A stretch of DNA of 40,171 bases from the NCBI GenBank assembly GCA_028716565.1, contig JAQUPL010000011.1:1-40171 (forward strand), given 5' to 3'. Origin of the DNA: Candidatus Omnitrophota bacterium. Lineage in GTDB: Bacteria; Omnitrophota; Gorgyraeia; Pluralincolimonadales; Pluralincolimonadaceae. The notes under the pieces are model-generated. The model was not told the DNA's origin. It saw only the letters and a program-made list of their open reading frames with translations, and did no database searches. The position numbers were made by a program, and so were the translations under genes. Shown here piece after piece: positions 16,094 through 24,555 of this stretch (the stretch's first letter is position 1; each line of letters starts with the position of its first letter).

Positions 16094-16569
16094 TTCAGCC
16101 CCACGGAGACGCACAGTAACGATACGATTATTCCCGCAGTGATGATACCGAGGATACATCCCGCAACGGCATAACGAAACTTCATCTTAAGAAGCGAAGC
16201 GGCGATGGCACCCGACCACGCGCCGGTCATAGGCAGGGGTATCGCAACGAATATTGCCAGCCCCCACATTTCGTATTTCTGGATCGTATCGGTTTTCTTG
16301 AGCGTCCTCGTGAATAGCCAGTCGAAAAAACGGGCGAAAGGTTTGAACCTGCTCAGCCTTTTCGAGACCGGCTCCAGCAAAAAAAGGACCGGTATGACCG
16401 GGATAAAGTTGCCTATGACGGATATGATAAAGGCCTTTTGGACCGGTATCCCGAACGATAGAGCCGCGGGGATCGCTCCCCTTAATTCCGATACGGGAAG
16501 CATCGCAATTACGAGGACAACGATATCCTTCGGCAGTCCGTTCATCCACAAGATCAAGTTCTCAACCAT
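16090..16569 (-). CDS. Small multidrug export family (COG2426) membrane protein
   Basis: This 159-residue protein is very hydrophobic, with about four or five membrane segments. The family signature ELRGAIPAAL (residues about 28-37) and the later IPLPMTGAWSGA are both present. The family is called putative small multidrug export protein, yet direct transport evidence is sparse and it resembles part of the DedA/SNARE-associated fold group. It sits between the PNPOx-like gene (37 bases upstream) and the flavoprotein gene (4-base overlap), so it is co-transcribed with Fe-S and cysteine genes. Confidence 0.85.
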   Translation of the reverse strand: MVENLILWMNGLPKDIVVLVIAMLPVSELRGAIPAALSFGIPVQKAFIISVIGNFIPVIPVLFLLEPVSKRLSRFKPFARFFDWLFTRTLKKTDTIQKYEMWGLAIFVAIPLPMTGAWSGAIAASLLKMKFRYAVAGCILGIITAGIIVSLLCVSVGLK

Positions 16570-16606
16570 ACGGGATATTCTAACTTCTTTGGAAGGATTT
16601 GTCCAC

Positions 16607-17068
16607 TTATCTGAGCGGGGGCGGCGTGAGGTCGACTATATCGCTTACTGTCATTACTATAAGGTATTTCGGCTTCGGGAGCTGCGCCTCGGGATGTCTT
16701 TCGTGACCCGGCTCGCCTTTCAAATTCTTGATGAGCCGGTGAGCTATCCTTGTGGTGAGCTTTTCTTCCCATGCCTTTATTATATGCGATTTCAGCTCTT
16801 CTTCTTTTATTATCTTCGCCGTGCCTTTCAGGCTGTAGCCCCTGAATTTATGCTCGTCAACGGCGCTCAAGTTTATCGCGGGATTCCTTTCGAGATTAGC
16901 GCGCGTCTTGCCGGTGTACAGGTCGAGGAGGTATATCGTCCCGTCCGGATCTATCTGTACGATGCCTTTGCATGAGATATGCGGCATCCCGTCAGGGTCT
17001 ATCGTCGAAACTATTGTAAAATGCTGGCTGTGGAAAAATTTCACCACATCATCGGGTAGTTTAGCCAT
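16607..17068 (-). CDS. Pyridoxamine 5'-phosphate oxidase-like flavin-binding protein
   Basis: This 153-residue protein has the split-barrel flavin-binding layout. Marks are FTIVSTIDPDGMPHISCKGI at the N-terminus, YLLDLYTGKTRANLERNP and AINLSAVDEHKFRGYSLKGTAKI. This arrangement is typical of small PNPOx-fold proteins that bind FMN, F420 or heme, and the true substrate cannot be inferred. It lies seven bases after nifU in the Rrf2-headed operon. A short ribosome-like TAGGG precedes ATG. Confidence 0.8.
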   Translation of the reverse strand: MAKLPDDVVKFFHSQHFTIVSTIDPDGMPHISCKGIVQIDPDGTIYLLDLYTGKTRANLERNPAINLSAVDEHKFRGYSLKGTAKIIKEEELKSHIIKAWEEKLTTRIAHRLIKNLKGEPGHERHPEAQLPKPKYLIVMTVSDIVDLTPPPLR

Positions 17069-17075
17069 TTTTGCC

Positions 17076-17687
17076 CTATTTCGAAAAATGCTTCTTCTTG
17101 TACTCCTCGAGCATCTGTATCGCCTTGTCCTTGCATTGCCCGCAGACAGTGCCGAGTTTCGTGTGTTCCTGCAATTCGAGGTAGGTCCTTGCGCCCTCCA
17201 GCACGGCCTCCTCTATCTCAATATCGGTGACGTTCATGCACTGGCAGATAATATGGGCTTTTTCTTCTTCGACCTTATTGGTCATGCCGTTGCGCGTATA
17301 ATAATCCTCTATCGCAGCGCGCAGGGCCTTATGGCCGAGGACCGAACAATGGATCTTATGCTCAGGCAGGCCGCCGAGCTCTTTCGCGATATCTTTCGCA
17401 GTCAGGTGGTATGCCTGATCAAGCGTCTTTCCTACGACGATCTCTGAAAGGATAGAGGTGCTGGCGATCGCGCTGGCGCAACCGTATGTCTTCCATTTGC
17501 ACTCGGCGATCGTATTTTTCTTCTTGTCGACCTTTATCGCGACGACCATCTCGTCGCCGCATTTGATATTACCTACGATGCCCCTGCCGTCCGCATTATA
17601 TGCCGCCTCATCGGTAAGGACGTTACGGGGATGCATGAAATGGTCTTTTACTTTTTCCGAATATACCCATTCAAATTTATTGTCCAT
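17076..17687 (-). CDS. nifU: NifU-type iron-sulfur scaffold with [2Fe-2S] domain
   Basis: This 203-residue protein assembles Fe-S clusters. The N-terminal IscU-like domain has its three cluster cysteines in KCGDEM, KTYGCAS and IHCSVLGHKAL, and starts with YSEKVKDHFMHPRNV. A BFD-like ferredoxin domain follows (about 145-203) with CQCMNVTD and VCGQCKD, four cysteines for a permanent [2Fe-2S] cluster. The C-terminal Nfu domain of full NifU (about 300 residues) is missing. It starts four bases after nifS, its sulfur donor. No nitrogenase genes are here, so this is general Fe-S assembly. Confidence 0.93.
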   Translation of the reverse strand: MDNKFEWVYSEKVKDHFMHPRNVLTDEAAYNADGRGIVGNIKCGDEMVVAIKVDKKKNTIAECKWKTYGCASAIASTSILSEIVVGKTLDQAYHLTAKDIAKELGGLPEHKIHCSVLGHKALRAAIEDYYTRNGMTNKVEEEKAHIICQCMNVTDIEIEEAVLEGARTYLELQEHTKLGTVCGQCKDKAIQMLEEYKKKHFSK

Positions 17688-17691
17688 GGCC

Positions 17692-18867
17692 TCACCTCAC
17701 CGTAGACATTTTCCTGATCTTATCGATGACCAGGGCGATCTTTTCAACCGTGTAGCCGATGTCTTCTTCGGTATTATCCCTTCCCATGCTTATCCTGATG
17801 GATCCGTGCGCTTCCTCAGCCGGGAGGCCGGCCGCTATCAACACATGCGACGGGTCGAGCGAGCCGGACGCGCACGCCGAACCGGTAGATACGGCTATCC
17901 CCTCGAGGTCAAGATATAGGAGTATCGCCTCTCCCTCTGCGCCGAAGAATGAGACGTTCAAAGTGCCGGGCAGTGAATCGATCGGATGGCCGTTGAACTG
18001 GATATTCGGGATATTTTTTTCGATGCCGGCTTTGAGTTTAGCCTTAAGCGACGACAAACGCTTCGCTTCAGGGCCCATTTCGGTAACCCGCATCTCGATG
18101 GCTTTCCCGAAACCTGCAATGCCTATCGTATTCTCGGTTCCCGCGCGCCGTCCCCTCTCCTGGTGCCCGCCCCGTATAAACGGACAGAACGGCACTCCGG
18201 GCGAAACGTAAAGAGCGCCAACGCCCTTGGGCCCGTATATCTTATGCGCCGAGAGCGACAGATAATCGACGCCCAGCTCGTGGACATTGACGGGTATCTT
18301 GCCGACCGCCTGTATCGCGTCGGTATGGAACATCGCGCCGTGTTTATGGGCGATCCTGCCTATCTCTTTTATGTCCTGTATGGTGCCGATCTCGTTATTG
18401 GCCATCATGACCGTGACGAGCGCGGTCTTATCCGATATGACCGATGAATATTTGTCCATATCTATCTTCCCGGTCTTATGCACGGGCAAATAGACGACGT
18501 CAATGCCCCTCTCCTCGAGGCATGCCGCCGCCTCCAGGATACAGGGGTGTTCTATTTGCGATGTGATTATTTGGTGTCTTTTTGTGTGGGGCGCTTCGCA
18601 GTGCCTCGCGGCGCAATAAAGCAGGTTCAAGACGGTATTGTTCGCCTCGGAGCCGCTTCCGGAAAAGACAATGTCCTCGGCTTTTCCTCCGATGAATGCG
18701 CCTATCTTATCCCTCGCGTCATCGATGAGGCGCCGCGCCTGCCTTCCGAAGCTGTGCAGGCTCGAGGGGTTCCCGAAGGCGTCCATCGCTTCTATCATCA
18801 CCTTCTTTACCTCCGGATGCAACGGCGTTGTCGCGTTATGATCCAGATATACTTTGCGTTTAGACAT
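17692..18867 (-). CDS. nifS: Cysteine desulfurase (NifS/IscS)
   Basis: This PLP enzyme removes sulfur from cysteine and passes it to NifU for Fe-S clusters. It opens with KVYLDHNATTPLHPEV. The PLP lysine is in SLSAHKIYGPKG, and the active cysteine loop is STGSACASGSLDPSH, the NifS/IscS class I arrangement. Full family length is kept (391 residues). Two consecutive ATG codons follow an AGGAGG ribosome site; the second gives better spacing and is used here. cysK, its probable source of cysteine, ends 18 bases upstream. Confidence 0.95.
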   Translation of the reverse strand: MSKRKVYLDHNATTPLHPEVKKVMIEAMDAFGNPSSLHSFGRQARRLIDDARDKIGAFIGGKAEDIVFSGSGSEANNTVLNLLYCAARHCEAPHTKRHQIITSQIEHPCILEAAACLEERGIDVVYLPVHKTGKIDMDKYSSVISDKTALVTVMMANNEIGTIQDIKEIGRIAHKHGAMFHTDAIQAVGKIPVNVHELGVDYLSLSAHKIYGPKGVGALYVSPGVPFCPFIRGGHQERGRRAGTENTIGIAGFGKAIEMRVTEMGPEAKRLSSLKAKLKAGIEKNIPNIQFNGHPIDSLPGTLNVSFFGAEGEAILLYLDLEGIAVSTGSACASGSLDPSHVLIAAGLPAEEAHGSIRISMGRDNTEEDIGYTVEKIALVIDKIRKMSTVR

Positions 18868-18885
18868 CATGCCTCCTAAAATATT

Positions 18886-19812
18886 TTATTCCTGGAATAA
18901 CCAAGTAGAAAGATAGCGTTCTCCCGTATCGGGAAGCAGCGCTACTATTGTCTTTCCGGCGGATTCCGCCAGTTTCGCGACTTCCAAAGCGGCCCATAAT
19001 GCCGCTCCGCTTGAGATACCGACAAGAATGCCCTCTTCCCTGGCCAACTGCCTTGCGGTGGCGCCGGCATCATCGGAAGCGACCTGTATTATCTCATCAA
19101 TGAGGCTTTTATTCAAGACTTGCGGAACAAATCCCGCCCCTATCCCCTGTATCTTGTGCGGGCCGGGTTTTCCGCCCGATAATACGGGAGAATCCTTGGG
19201 TTCCACCGCAATAATTTTTATATTTCTATTCCTTTTTTTCAGGGTCTCGCCGACGCCTGTTATCGTGCCGCCGGTGCCGACGCCTGCGACAAAAATATCG
19301 ACTTTACCGTCCGTATCCTTCCATATCTCTTCCGCCGTCGTGCGGCGGTGTATCTCGGGATTCACGGGGTTGTCGAATTGCTGCGGAATGAAACTTTTCG
19401 GGGTGCTCTTTGCGAGTTCCGCTGCCTTATCGATCGCGCCTTTCATTCCCTTCGCGCCTTCGGTCAGCACGACCTCCGCGCCGAGTATCTTAAGCAGTTG
19501 CCTGCGCTCGACGCTCATCGTATCGGGCATGGTAAGTATGAGCCTGTAGCCCCTGGCCGCAGCCACGAACGCGAGAGCGATACCGGTATTACCGCTCGTC
19601 GGTTCTATTATGACGCTGCCTTCACTTAGGAGCCCGGCCGCTTCGGCCGCATCTATCATCGCGACGCCTATCCTGTCCTTTACGCTGGATAAGGGATTGA
19701 ATGATTCCAATTTGACAAGTACGGTCGCCCTGGCGCCGCGGGAAAGGCGGTTTATCTTTACCAGCGGCGTATTGCCTACGGTTTCCGTGATGTCTTCGAA
19801 TACCCTGGCCAT
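18886..19812 (-). CDS. cysK: Cysteine synthase (O-acetylserine sulfhydrylase)
   Basis: This 308-residue PLP enzyme makes cysteine from O-acetylserine and sulfide. The PLP lysine is K45 in [11 protein letters not shown], the phosphate-binding [13 protein letters not shown] follows, and [11 protein letters not shown] and [12 protein letters not shown] close the site. [10 protein letters not shown] near the start and [13 protein letters not shown] at the end are also typical. A clear AGGAG stands eight bases before ATG. It lies 11 bases after rrf2 and directly before nifS, so cysteine supply and desulfuration are made together. Confidence 0.95.
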   Translation of the reverse strand: MARVFEDITETVGNTPLVKINRLSRGARATVLVKLESFNPLSSVKDRIGVAMIDAAEAAGLLSEGSVIIEPTSGNTGIALAFVAAARGYRLILTMPDTMSVERRQLLKILGAEVVLTEGAKGMKGAIDKAAELAKSTPKSFIPQQFDNPVNPEIHRRTTAEEIWKDTDGKVDIFVAGVGTGGTITGVGETLKKRNRNIKIIAVEPKDSPVLSGGKPGPHKIQGIGAGFVPQVLNKSLIDEIIQVASDDAGATARQLAREEGILVGISSGAALWAALEVAKLAESAGKTIVALLPDTGERYLSTWLFQE

Positions 19813-19823
19813 TTGATCATCTC

Positions 19824-20273
19824 CTATATGTAATATATCGGGGCGACTGCCTGCCCTTTATTTATGCGATCCTTCTTCTGCAGCATATCTTCAAGCGTTA
19901 TCGAGCTTAATTTCTGCGCGATCTGCACGCCTATCTCTTCCCAGATATCGAGACTCGGGCAACATCGCGAACGTTTACATAACGAGGGATTCTCGGCGCA
20001 TGACGTAATATAAAGCGGCCCCTCAAGGATAACTATGATATCCTTTAATGTGACTTTTGATGGTGGTTTTGTCAGCGTATAGCCGCCATGCGCCCCTCTT
20101 CCCGATGTTATTATTCCCGCTTTTTTCAGCGGATTAACAAGCTGCCAGAGATATTTCTCTGAAATGTCCTGGCGCCTTGATATCTCCCTGAGCGTAAGAG
20201 GTCCCCTGCCGAAATTCTGCGCCAATTCGAGCATAAGGCGCACTCCGTATCTTCCTCTGGTGGAAATTTTCAT
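19824..20273 (-). CDS. Rrf2-family transcription regulator, IscR-like
   Basis: This winged-helix repressor of 149 residues starts [18 protein letters not shown], the standard Rrf2 opening. I reject a longer frame starting at 20351, because its extra residues overlap the tautomerase gene. HTH residues include [19 protein letters not shown] and [11 protein letters not shown]. Cysteines C92, C99, C104 and C105 lie where IscR binds its [2Fe-2S] cluster, although the spacing differs slightly, so Fe-S sensing is likely but not certain. CymR-type cysteine-metabolism regulators are the alternative. It probably controls its own operon through the palindrome at 20490-20523, repressing when Fe-S or cysteine is sufficient. 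Confidence 0.9.
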   Translation of the reverse strand: MKISTRGRYGVRLMLELAQNFGRGPLTLREISRRQDISEKYLWQLVNPLKKAGIITSGRGAHGGYTLTKPPSKVTLKDIIVILEGPLYITSCAENPSLCKRSRCCPSLDIWEEIGVQIAQKLSSITLEDMLQKKDRINKGQAVAPIYYI

Positions 20274-20292
20274 TCGATCTCTTACTTTTACT

Positions 20293-20472
20293 TTATCCGA
20301 AGAATTTTTCGCCTTGGGCCCAGTTTTCGCCGCTGACTTCATCGATGACAAGGTACGTGGCCTCCTTAGGCTTGCCGGCTACCTTCAGCAGCGTATCGGA
20401 AAATTTCTCGGCGATCTCTTTCTTCTGTTCCTTCGTCAACTTCCCCACTACTTTTAAATTAATGAACGGCAT
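20293..20472 (-). CDS. 4-oxalocrotonate tautomerase-like small protein
   Basis: A 59-residue protein that starts M-PFINLKVVG, so proline would be the N-terminal catalytic base after methionine removal, as in the 4-oxalocrotonate tautomerase family. The following helix KLTKEQKKEIAEKFSDTLLK and strand TYLVIDEVS, then the terminal GENWAQGEKFFG, fit the beta-alpha-beta fold and the usual length of about 60. The 4-OT residue Arg39 is not conserved (tyrosine in its region), so the substrate is likely different. A strong ribosome site (AAGGAGGGGG) precedes ATG. It is the first gene of the Rrf2 operon, which is unusual company, and it is easily lost because it is short. Confidence 0.85.
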   Translation of the reverse strand: MPFINLKVVGKLTKEQKKEIAEKFSDTLLKVAGKPKEATYLVIDEVSGENWAQGEKFFG

Positions 20473-20489
20473 CTTCCCCCTCCTTCTTT

Positions 20490-20523
20490 AATCTCTACTA
20501 TCTCTACCATATTAGTAGAGATT
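20490..20523. promoter_or_regulatory. Putative Rrf2 operator: three ATCTCTAC half-sites
   Basis: Within these 34 bases an 8-7-8 dyad ATCTCTAC-N7-GTAGAGAT (20500-20522) is preceded by a third half-site ATCTCTAC (20491-20498). The outer arms (20490-20500 and 20513-20523) also form a perfect 11-base inverted repeat. The dyad size matches the 23-25 bp sites of IscR-type regulators, although the bases differ from the E. coli consensus. It overlaps the -10 element, which fits repression by Rrf2. Confidence 0.7.
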
Positions 20524-20547
20524 ATATTAAAATGAGGCTTTTGTCAA
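20521..20547 (-). promoter_or_regulatory. Promoter of the tautomerase-rrf2-cysK-nifSU operon
   Basis: Minus strand: -35 TTGACA (20542-20547) and perfect -10 TATAAT (20521-20526) with a short 15-base spacer; a TAATCT shifted by two gives 17. A T-run lies just upstream of the -35. The short spacer suits a promoter whose activity is tuned by the overlapping operator. Confidence 0.65.
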
Positions 20548-20564
20548 GAAAAAAATGTACCCGC

Positions 20565-21233
20565 CTATTCGAGCTTTTCTGGATGGTGCCTTACGACCTT
20601 CGCCTGGACCATGTATATCACGTCCTCGGCGATGTTTGTTGCGTGGTCGCAGATGCGCTCGAGATGGCGGGCTATCAAAAGGAGCGGCACGGCGCGCGGG
20701 GCAGTGGACTTATCCTTGGCTATGTAATCGTTTATAAGCTCACCCTGTACGAAATTCCTCAGCTTATCGGCTTCCGGGTCCGTAAGGACGACCCTCTTCG
20801 CCAATTCTATGTCCCTGTTGACGAAAGCGTCTATCCCCTGCTTTACCATGCTCTGCGCTATGGCGCACAGCTTCGGTATGTCGACCAGGGGTTTGAGCAA
20901 CGGCTTATCCACTATCTCGAGAACGCGCTGCGCGATATCGACCGCGAGGTCGGCTATCCTCTCGAGCTCGTTGTTAAGCTTCATAGCAGTAGTGATGAAC
21001 CTGAGGTCTATGGCGATCGGCTGGTGCAGGGCCAGCATCTCAAGGCAGCGCTCTTCTATCTCGAGCTCCATCATGTCTATCTGCTTGTCCGAATCGATGA
21101 CCTTCAGGGCCAGGGCCTTATCCTGGTCTTTGAGGGACTTGACCGAGTTCATTATCGCTTCCTCGGCCAGGGCGCCCATCTTTAGTATCCGGGCGTTAAG
21201 GTCCTTTAATTCCTCGTCAAAATGTCTTTCCAT
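20565..21233 (-). CDS. phoU: Phosphate signalling protein PhoU
   Basis: This 222-residue all-helical protein carries the duplicated PhoU repeat: ALAEEAIMNSVKSL in the first half and MVKQGIDAFVNRDIELA in the second, with the metal-binding ELERIADLAVDIAQR and HLERICDHATNIAEDVIYM. It couples the Pst transporter to the PhoR kinase and restrains phosphate uptake when phosphate is plentiful. Its ATG follows the pstB stop codon with no gap. It is the last gene of the porin-pst operon. Confidence 0.96.
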   Translation of the reverse strand: MERHFDEELKDLNARILKMGALAEEAIMNSVKSLKDQDKALALKVIDSDKQIDMMELEIEERCLEMLALHQPIAIDLRFITTAMKLNNELERIADLAVDIAQRVLEIVDKPLLKPLVDIPKLCAIAQSMVKQGIDAFVNRDIELAKRVVLTDPEADKLRNFVQGELINDYIAKDKSTAPRAVPLLLIARHLERICDHATNIAEDVIYMVQAKVVRHHPEKLE

Positions 21234-21998
21234 TTAACCAAACCTCCCTGTGATATAATCCTCTGTCCTCTTGTCTTTCGGGGCGGTGAAGATATCCTGA
21301 GTCTTCCCGAATTCAACCAGTTCGCCCAGCAGGAAGAACGCGGTGTAATCCGAGACGCGCGCCGCCTGCTGCATATTATGGGTGACGATGACTATAGTAT
21401 AATACTTTTTCAATCCGAGTATGAGTTCTTCTATCTTGCTGGTGGATATCGGATCAAGGCTCGCGCACGGCTCATCGAACAACAACACCTCGGGTTCGAC
21501 CGCGAGGCAGCGGGCTATACAAAGCCTCTGCTGCTGCCCTCCGGATAATTTGAGCGCGCTCTCATGCAACCTGTCCTTTACCTCGTCCCACAGCGCCGCC
21601 TTTTTGAGTGACTCCTCCACCCTTTTCTCTATGAATCCTTTATCTTTTATCCCGTTGATCCTCAAGCCGTAACTTACGTTCTCAAGTATGCTCTTCGGGA
21701 AGGGGTTCGGTTTCTGGAATACCATCCCTATGCGTCTTCTTATATAGACCGGGTCCACGCACGGGCCGAACATGTCTTCCCCCTCCAGGAATATATTCCC
21801 TTTCAGGACGGTGCCGGGCACAAGTTCATTCATCCGGTTCAAAAGCCTTATAAAAGTGGATTTCCCGCAGCCCGACGGCCCTATTATGGCGGTGACCTGG
21901 TTCTTATAGACCTCCAGGCTCACGGAATCCAGCGCCTGACGGTCCCCATAAAAGAAGCCAACTCCCCTCGCCTCTATCTTGACTATCTGCCTATCCAT
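21234..21998 (-). CDS. pstB: Phosphate ABC transporter ATPase PstB
   Basis: This 254-residue ATPase drives phosphate import. Walker [10 protein letters not shown], the signature LSGGQQQR, Walker B VLLFDEP and the switch histidine in VTHNMQQAA are all intact. PstB-specific segments such as [14 protein letters not shown] and [18 protein letters not shown] identify it against other ABC ATPases. Its first eight bases overlap the end of pstA. Confidence 0.97.
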   Translation of the reverse strand: MDRQIVKIEARGVGFFYGDRQALDSVSLEVYKNQVTAIIGPSGCGKSTFIRLLNRMNELVPGTVLKGNIFLEGEDMFGPCVDPVYIRRRIGMVFQKPNPFPKSILENVSYGLRINGIKDKGFIEKRVEESLKKAALWDEVKDRLHESALKLSGGQQQRLCIARCLAVEPEVLLFDEPCASLDPISTSKIEELILGLKKYYTIVIVTHNMQQAARVSDYTAFFLLGELVEFGKTQDIFTAPKDKRTEDYITGRFG

Positions 21999-22842
21999 GG
22001 ATGACCCTCTGTCTTTGCCGTATGACTATCGCTATAGTAGAGATCAATAAGACCAGGACCAAAAGGATCAGCGCGCACCCGTAGGCTATCGCCGCCTGCT
22101 TGTCCGGATGGGTGCCTTCGGTCATCAACGCGTAAATATGGTAAGGAAGCGCCATAACTTCCGAAAATACCGAATCGGGATAATGCCGCGTGTAAAACGT
22201 CGCCGCGGTAAAAAGTATGGGCGCGGTCTCTCCCGCGACACGCCCGATGCTTAAGATCACGCCGGTCAAAATACCGGGCAAGGCCGTCGGAAGGACGATC
22301 TTTTTTATCGTGTCCCATTTTGTCGCGCCGAGGGCCAAGGACGCTTCCCTTAAAGATTGGGGGACAGCCATAAGCGCCTCCTGCGCCGCGGATATTATGA
22401 CCGGCAGGGCCAGTATCCCGAGGGTCAGGCTGCCGGACAATATCGAAACGCCGAATTTCATGTATTTGACGAATACCGCGAAACCAAAAAGCCCGAAGAC
22501 GACCGACGGGACGCCGGCGAGGTTATTTATGCTCATCCTGATCAAATTCACCAGGGCGCTTTTCGGGGAATATTCGCAAAGGTATATAGCGCACGCCAGG
22601 CCGAGCGGAAGTGAGACTAGTATCGCCCCCATCGTGAGATAAAATGTCCCTAATATCGCCGGCGCTACTCCGCCCTCGGTCATTCCGTTTTTAGGGACCT
22701 GGGTCAGGAATTCCCACGATATGACCTTTATTCCCCTGACGGCAATAAAATAGATTATCGCCCCGAGGAAGAACAGGGTGACCGCCATGCAAAGGAAGAG
22801 CAGCGCAAAACCTATATTCTGCGTTACCTTGTGTTTTTTCAT
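21991..22842 (-). CDS. pstA: Phosphate ABC transporter permease PstA
   Basis: This 283-residue inner-membrane permease has about six membrane segments. The ABC permease coupling loop reads [22 protein letters not shown], and [14 protein letters not shown] is a PstA/PstC hallmark; the order and length indicate PstA. It overlaps pstC by four bases (ATGA). Confidence 0.95.
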   Translation of the reverse strand: MKKHKVTQNIGFALLFLCMAVTLFFLGAIIYFIAVRGIKVISWEFLTQVPKNGMTEGGVAPAILGTFYLTMGAILVSLPLGLACAIYLCEYSPKSALVNLIRMSINNLAGVPSVVFGLFGFAVFVKYMKFGVSILSGSLTLGILALPVIISAAQEALMAVPQSLREASLALGATKWDTIKKIVLPTALPGILTGVILSIGRVAGETAPILFTAATFYTRHYPDSVFSEVMALPYHIYALMTEGTHPDKQAAIAYGCALILLVLVLLISTIAIVIRQRQRVIHG

Positions 22843-23723
22843 CCACCCAACCCCAGTTTTATCCTGAATTTGCGGCTTATGAGTTCGGCGATGATATTAA
22901 ACACAAAAGTTATAAGGAACAGGACCAGCGCGATCGCGAATAGCGAATGATAATGCGCGCTGCCCATCGGCGCCTCTCCCATCTCCGCGGCTATGGCCGA
23001 GGTCATGGGCCGCACCGGCTCAAAGAACGAATGGGGTATGACGGCTGCGCCGCCCGCGACCATCAGGACCGTCATCGTCTCTCCTATGGCCCTGCTCATC
23101 CCGAGTATTATCGCCGTAGATATACCTGAGCCGGCCGCCGGGATCACGACGTTCACAAGCGTCTGCCAGCGGTTCGCGCCCACGGAGAAAGAGGCCTCCC
23201 TGAAACTTTTCGGCACATAGCTTAACGCGTCCTCGGCGATACTGCAGACCGTAGGCGTCGCCATTATCCCCAGGGTCAGGCTCGCGGTGAAAGCGCATAA
23301 TCCCGTAGGAAGATGCAGCAAATTTTGCAAAAAAGGGGCAATCATCATCATGCCGAAAAACCCGTATACTACCGACGGTATGCTGGCCAGGATCTCGACA
23401 AGCGGTTTTAATACCGCCTTCTGCCGGTGGCTTGCCAACTCGTTCAGGTAAAGGGCGCTGCCTACGCCTAACGGGACGCAGACGAACATGGCGCCTACGG
23501 TGACCCAGAACGACGCAAGTATCAAAGGCAGGATCCCGAATTCCGGAGGGTCGAATGTCGGATACCACGCCTTCCCGAAGATAAAATCCAGCGGCTTGAC
23601 CTCTTTAAATACGGGCAATCCTTCCTTAAAGAGGACGATTATTATGCCGACCAAAAAAATAAGGGATGAGAAGGCCAGCGTAGTGAATATCCACTCGTAG
23701 GCCTTCTCTTTCATTTTTGCCAT
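22839..23723 (-). CDS. pstC: Phosphate ABC transporter permease PstC
   Basis: This 294-residue permease pairs with PstA. It has an N-terminal membrane segment, the LASIPSVVYGFFGM motif and the coupling loop EASFSVGANRWQTLVNVVIPAA, followed by SRAIGETMTVLMVAGG. An ATG four codons downstream is also possible. It begins one base after the pstS stop codon without a clear ribosome site, so translation is probably coupled. Confidence 0.95.
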   Translation of the reverse strand: MAKMKEKAYEWIFTTLAFSSLIFLVGIIIVLFKEGLPVFKEVKPLDFIFGKAWYPTFDPPEFGILPLILASFWVTVGAMFVCVPLGVGSALYLNELASHRQKAVLKPLVEILASIPSVVYGFFGMMMIAPFLQNLLHLPTGLCAFTASLTLGIMATPTVCSIAEDALSYVPKSFREASFSVGANRWQTLVNVVIPAAGSGISTAIILGMSRAIGETMTVLMVAGGAAVIPHSFFEPVRPMTSAIAAEMGEAPMGSAHYHSLFAIALVLFLITFVFNIIAELISRKFRIKLGLGG

Positions 23724-23724
23724 T

Positions 23725-24546
23725 TTATTTAAGCGCTACAAACCCTTCCTCGTCTACGATCTTCTGCCCGTCCTCGCTCATTATGAAATCAAGGAACGCC
23801 TTGGTCGCTCCTTGTGGGGCGCCATTTGTATACATGAACAATGGCCTCGAGAGCGGGTATTTGCCCGAAAGGACCGTCTCTTTGGAAGGCTCAACGCCGT
23901 TTATGGGTATCGCCTTGACCTCACCGCCCATGTATCCCAAACCCACATACCCTATCGCGCCCGGCGTCTTCGCTATGACAGAGGCGACGGCCTGGTTTGA
24001 TGCCTGCATCAACGCGTCAGCCCGGACCTTCCGGCCGTCAAGCGCTAGCGCGCCAAAGGCCTCGAACGTCCCGCTTGAGCTGTCGCGTGAGACAACCACT
24101 ATCTTATCGCCTGTCCCACCCACATCGGACCATTTCGAGATAGAACCGGTAAAGATGTCTTTAAGCTGCTGTTTCTTCAGGGCGCTCAGCCCGTTGGATG
24201 GGTTCACGATCACCGCTATCCCGTCCATCGCTATTACGTTCGCTTTGGGATTTTTGCCTCTCGTGCCGGCTTTTTCCAACTCGGCGTCTTTCATCGAGCG
24301 CGACGCGTTCCCGATATCGCAGGTGCCGTCTATCAACGAAGCGACGCCTACTCCCGAACCGCCGCCGCGCACCGATATATCCACGGCCGGGTTCTTCGAC
24401 ATGAAGACCTCAGCTGCCTTCTGCGCGATCGGCAGGACCGTGGTCGAACCCTCAAGCACTATTTTGTTCGCGGCCGCGGCATCCGCATTCATGCAAAAAC
24501 CTGCTCCAAAAACCGCGATAACCATTAACCAAATAACCTTTTTCAT
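23725..24546 (-). CDS. pstS: Periplasmic phosphate-binding protein PstS
   Basis: This 273-residue protein has a signal peptide ending ADAAAANK. The phosphate-contacting regions are visible as LEGSTTVLPIAQKAAE, the SVRGGGSGVGVASLIDG segment, IGNASRSMKD and SRDSSSGTFEAF. It captures phosphate in the periplasm for PstCA. There is no lipobox, so it is a soluble form as expected for a diderm cell. It lies ten bases after the porin gene. Confidence 0.96.
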   Translation of the reverse strand: MKKVIWLMVIAVFGAGFCMNADAAAANKIVLEGSTTVLPIAQKAAEVFMSKNPAVDISVRGGGSGVGVASLIDGTCDIGNASRSMKDAELEKAGTRGKNPKANVIAMDGIAVIVNPSNGLSALKKQQLKDIFTGSISKWSDVGGTGDKIVVVSRDSSSGTFEAFGALALDGRKVRADALMQASNQAVASVIAKTPGAIGYVGLGYMGGEVKAIPINGVEPSKETVLSGKYPLSRPLFMYTNGAPQGATKAFLDFIMSEDGQKIVDEEGFVALK

Positions 24547-24555
24547 TATTCCCCC

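Noticed and set aside
17076-18867. Nitrogen-fixation cluster suggested by nifU and nifS
   Set aside because: No nifHDK, nifB or nifE is present, and the neighbours are cysK and an Rrf2 regulator, pointing to general Fe-S assembly.
20273-20351. Longer N-terminus of the Rrf2 regulator
   Set aside because: Those codons lie in the tautomerase gene in another frame and add a lysine-rich stretch absent from the family.
20548-20564. Terminator after phoU
   Set aside because: There is a T-run on the minus strand but no stem before it; the run more likely belongs to the promoter region of the next operon.
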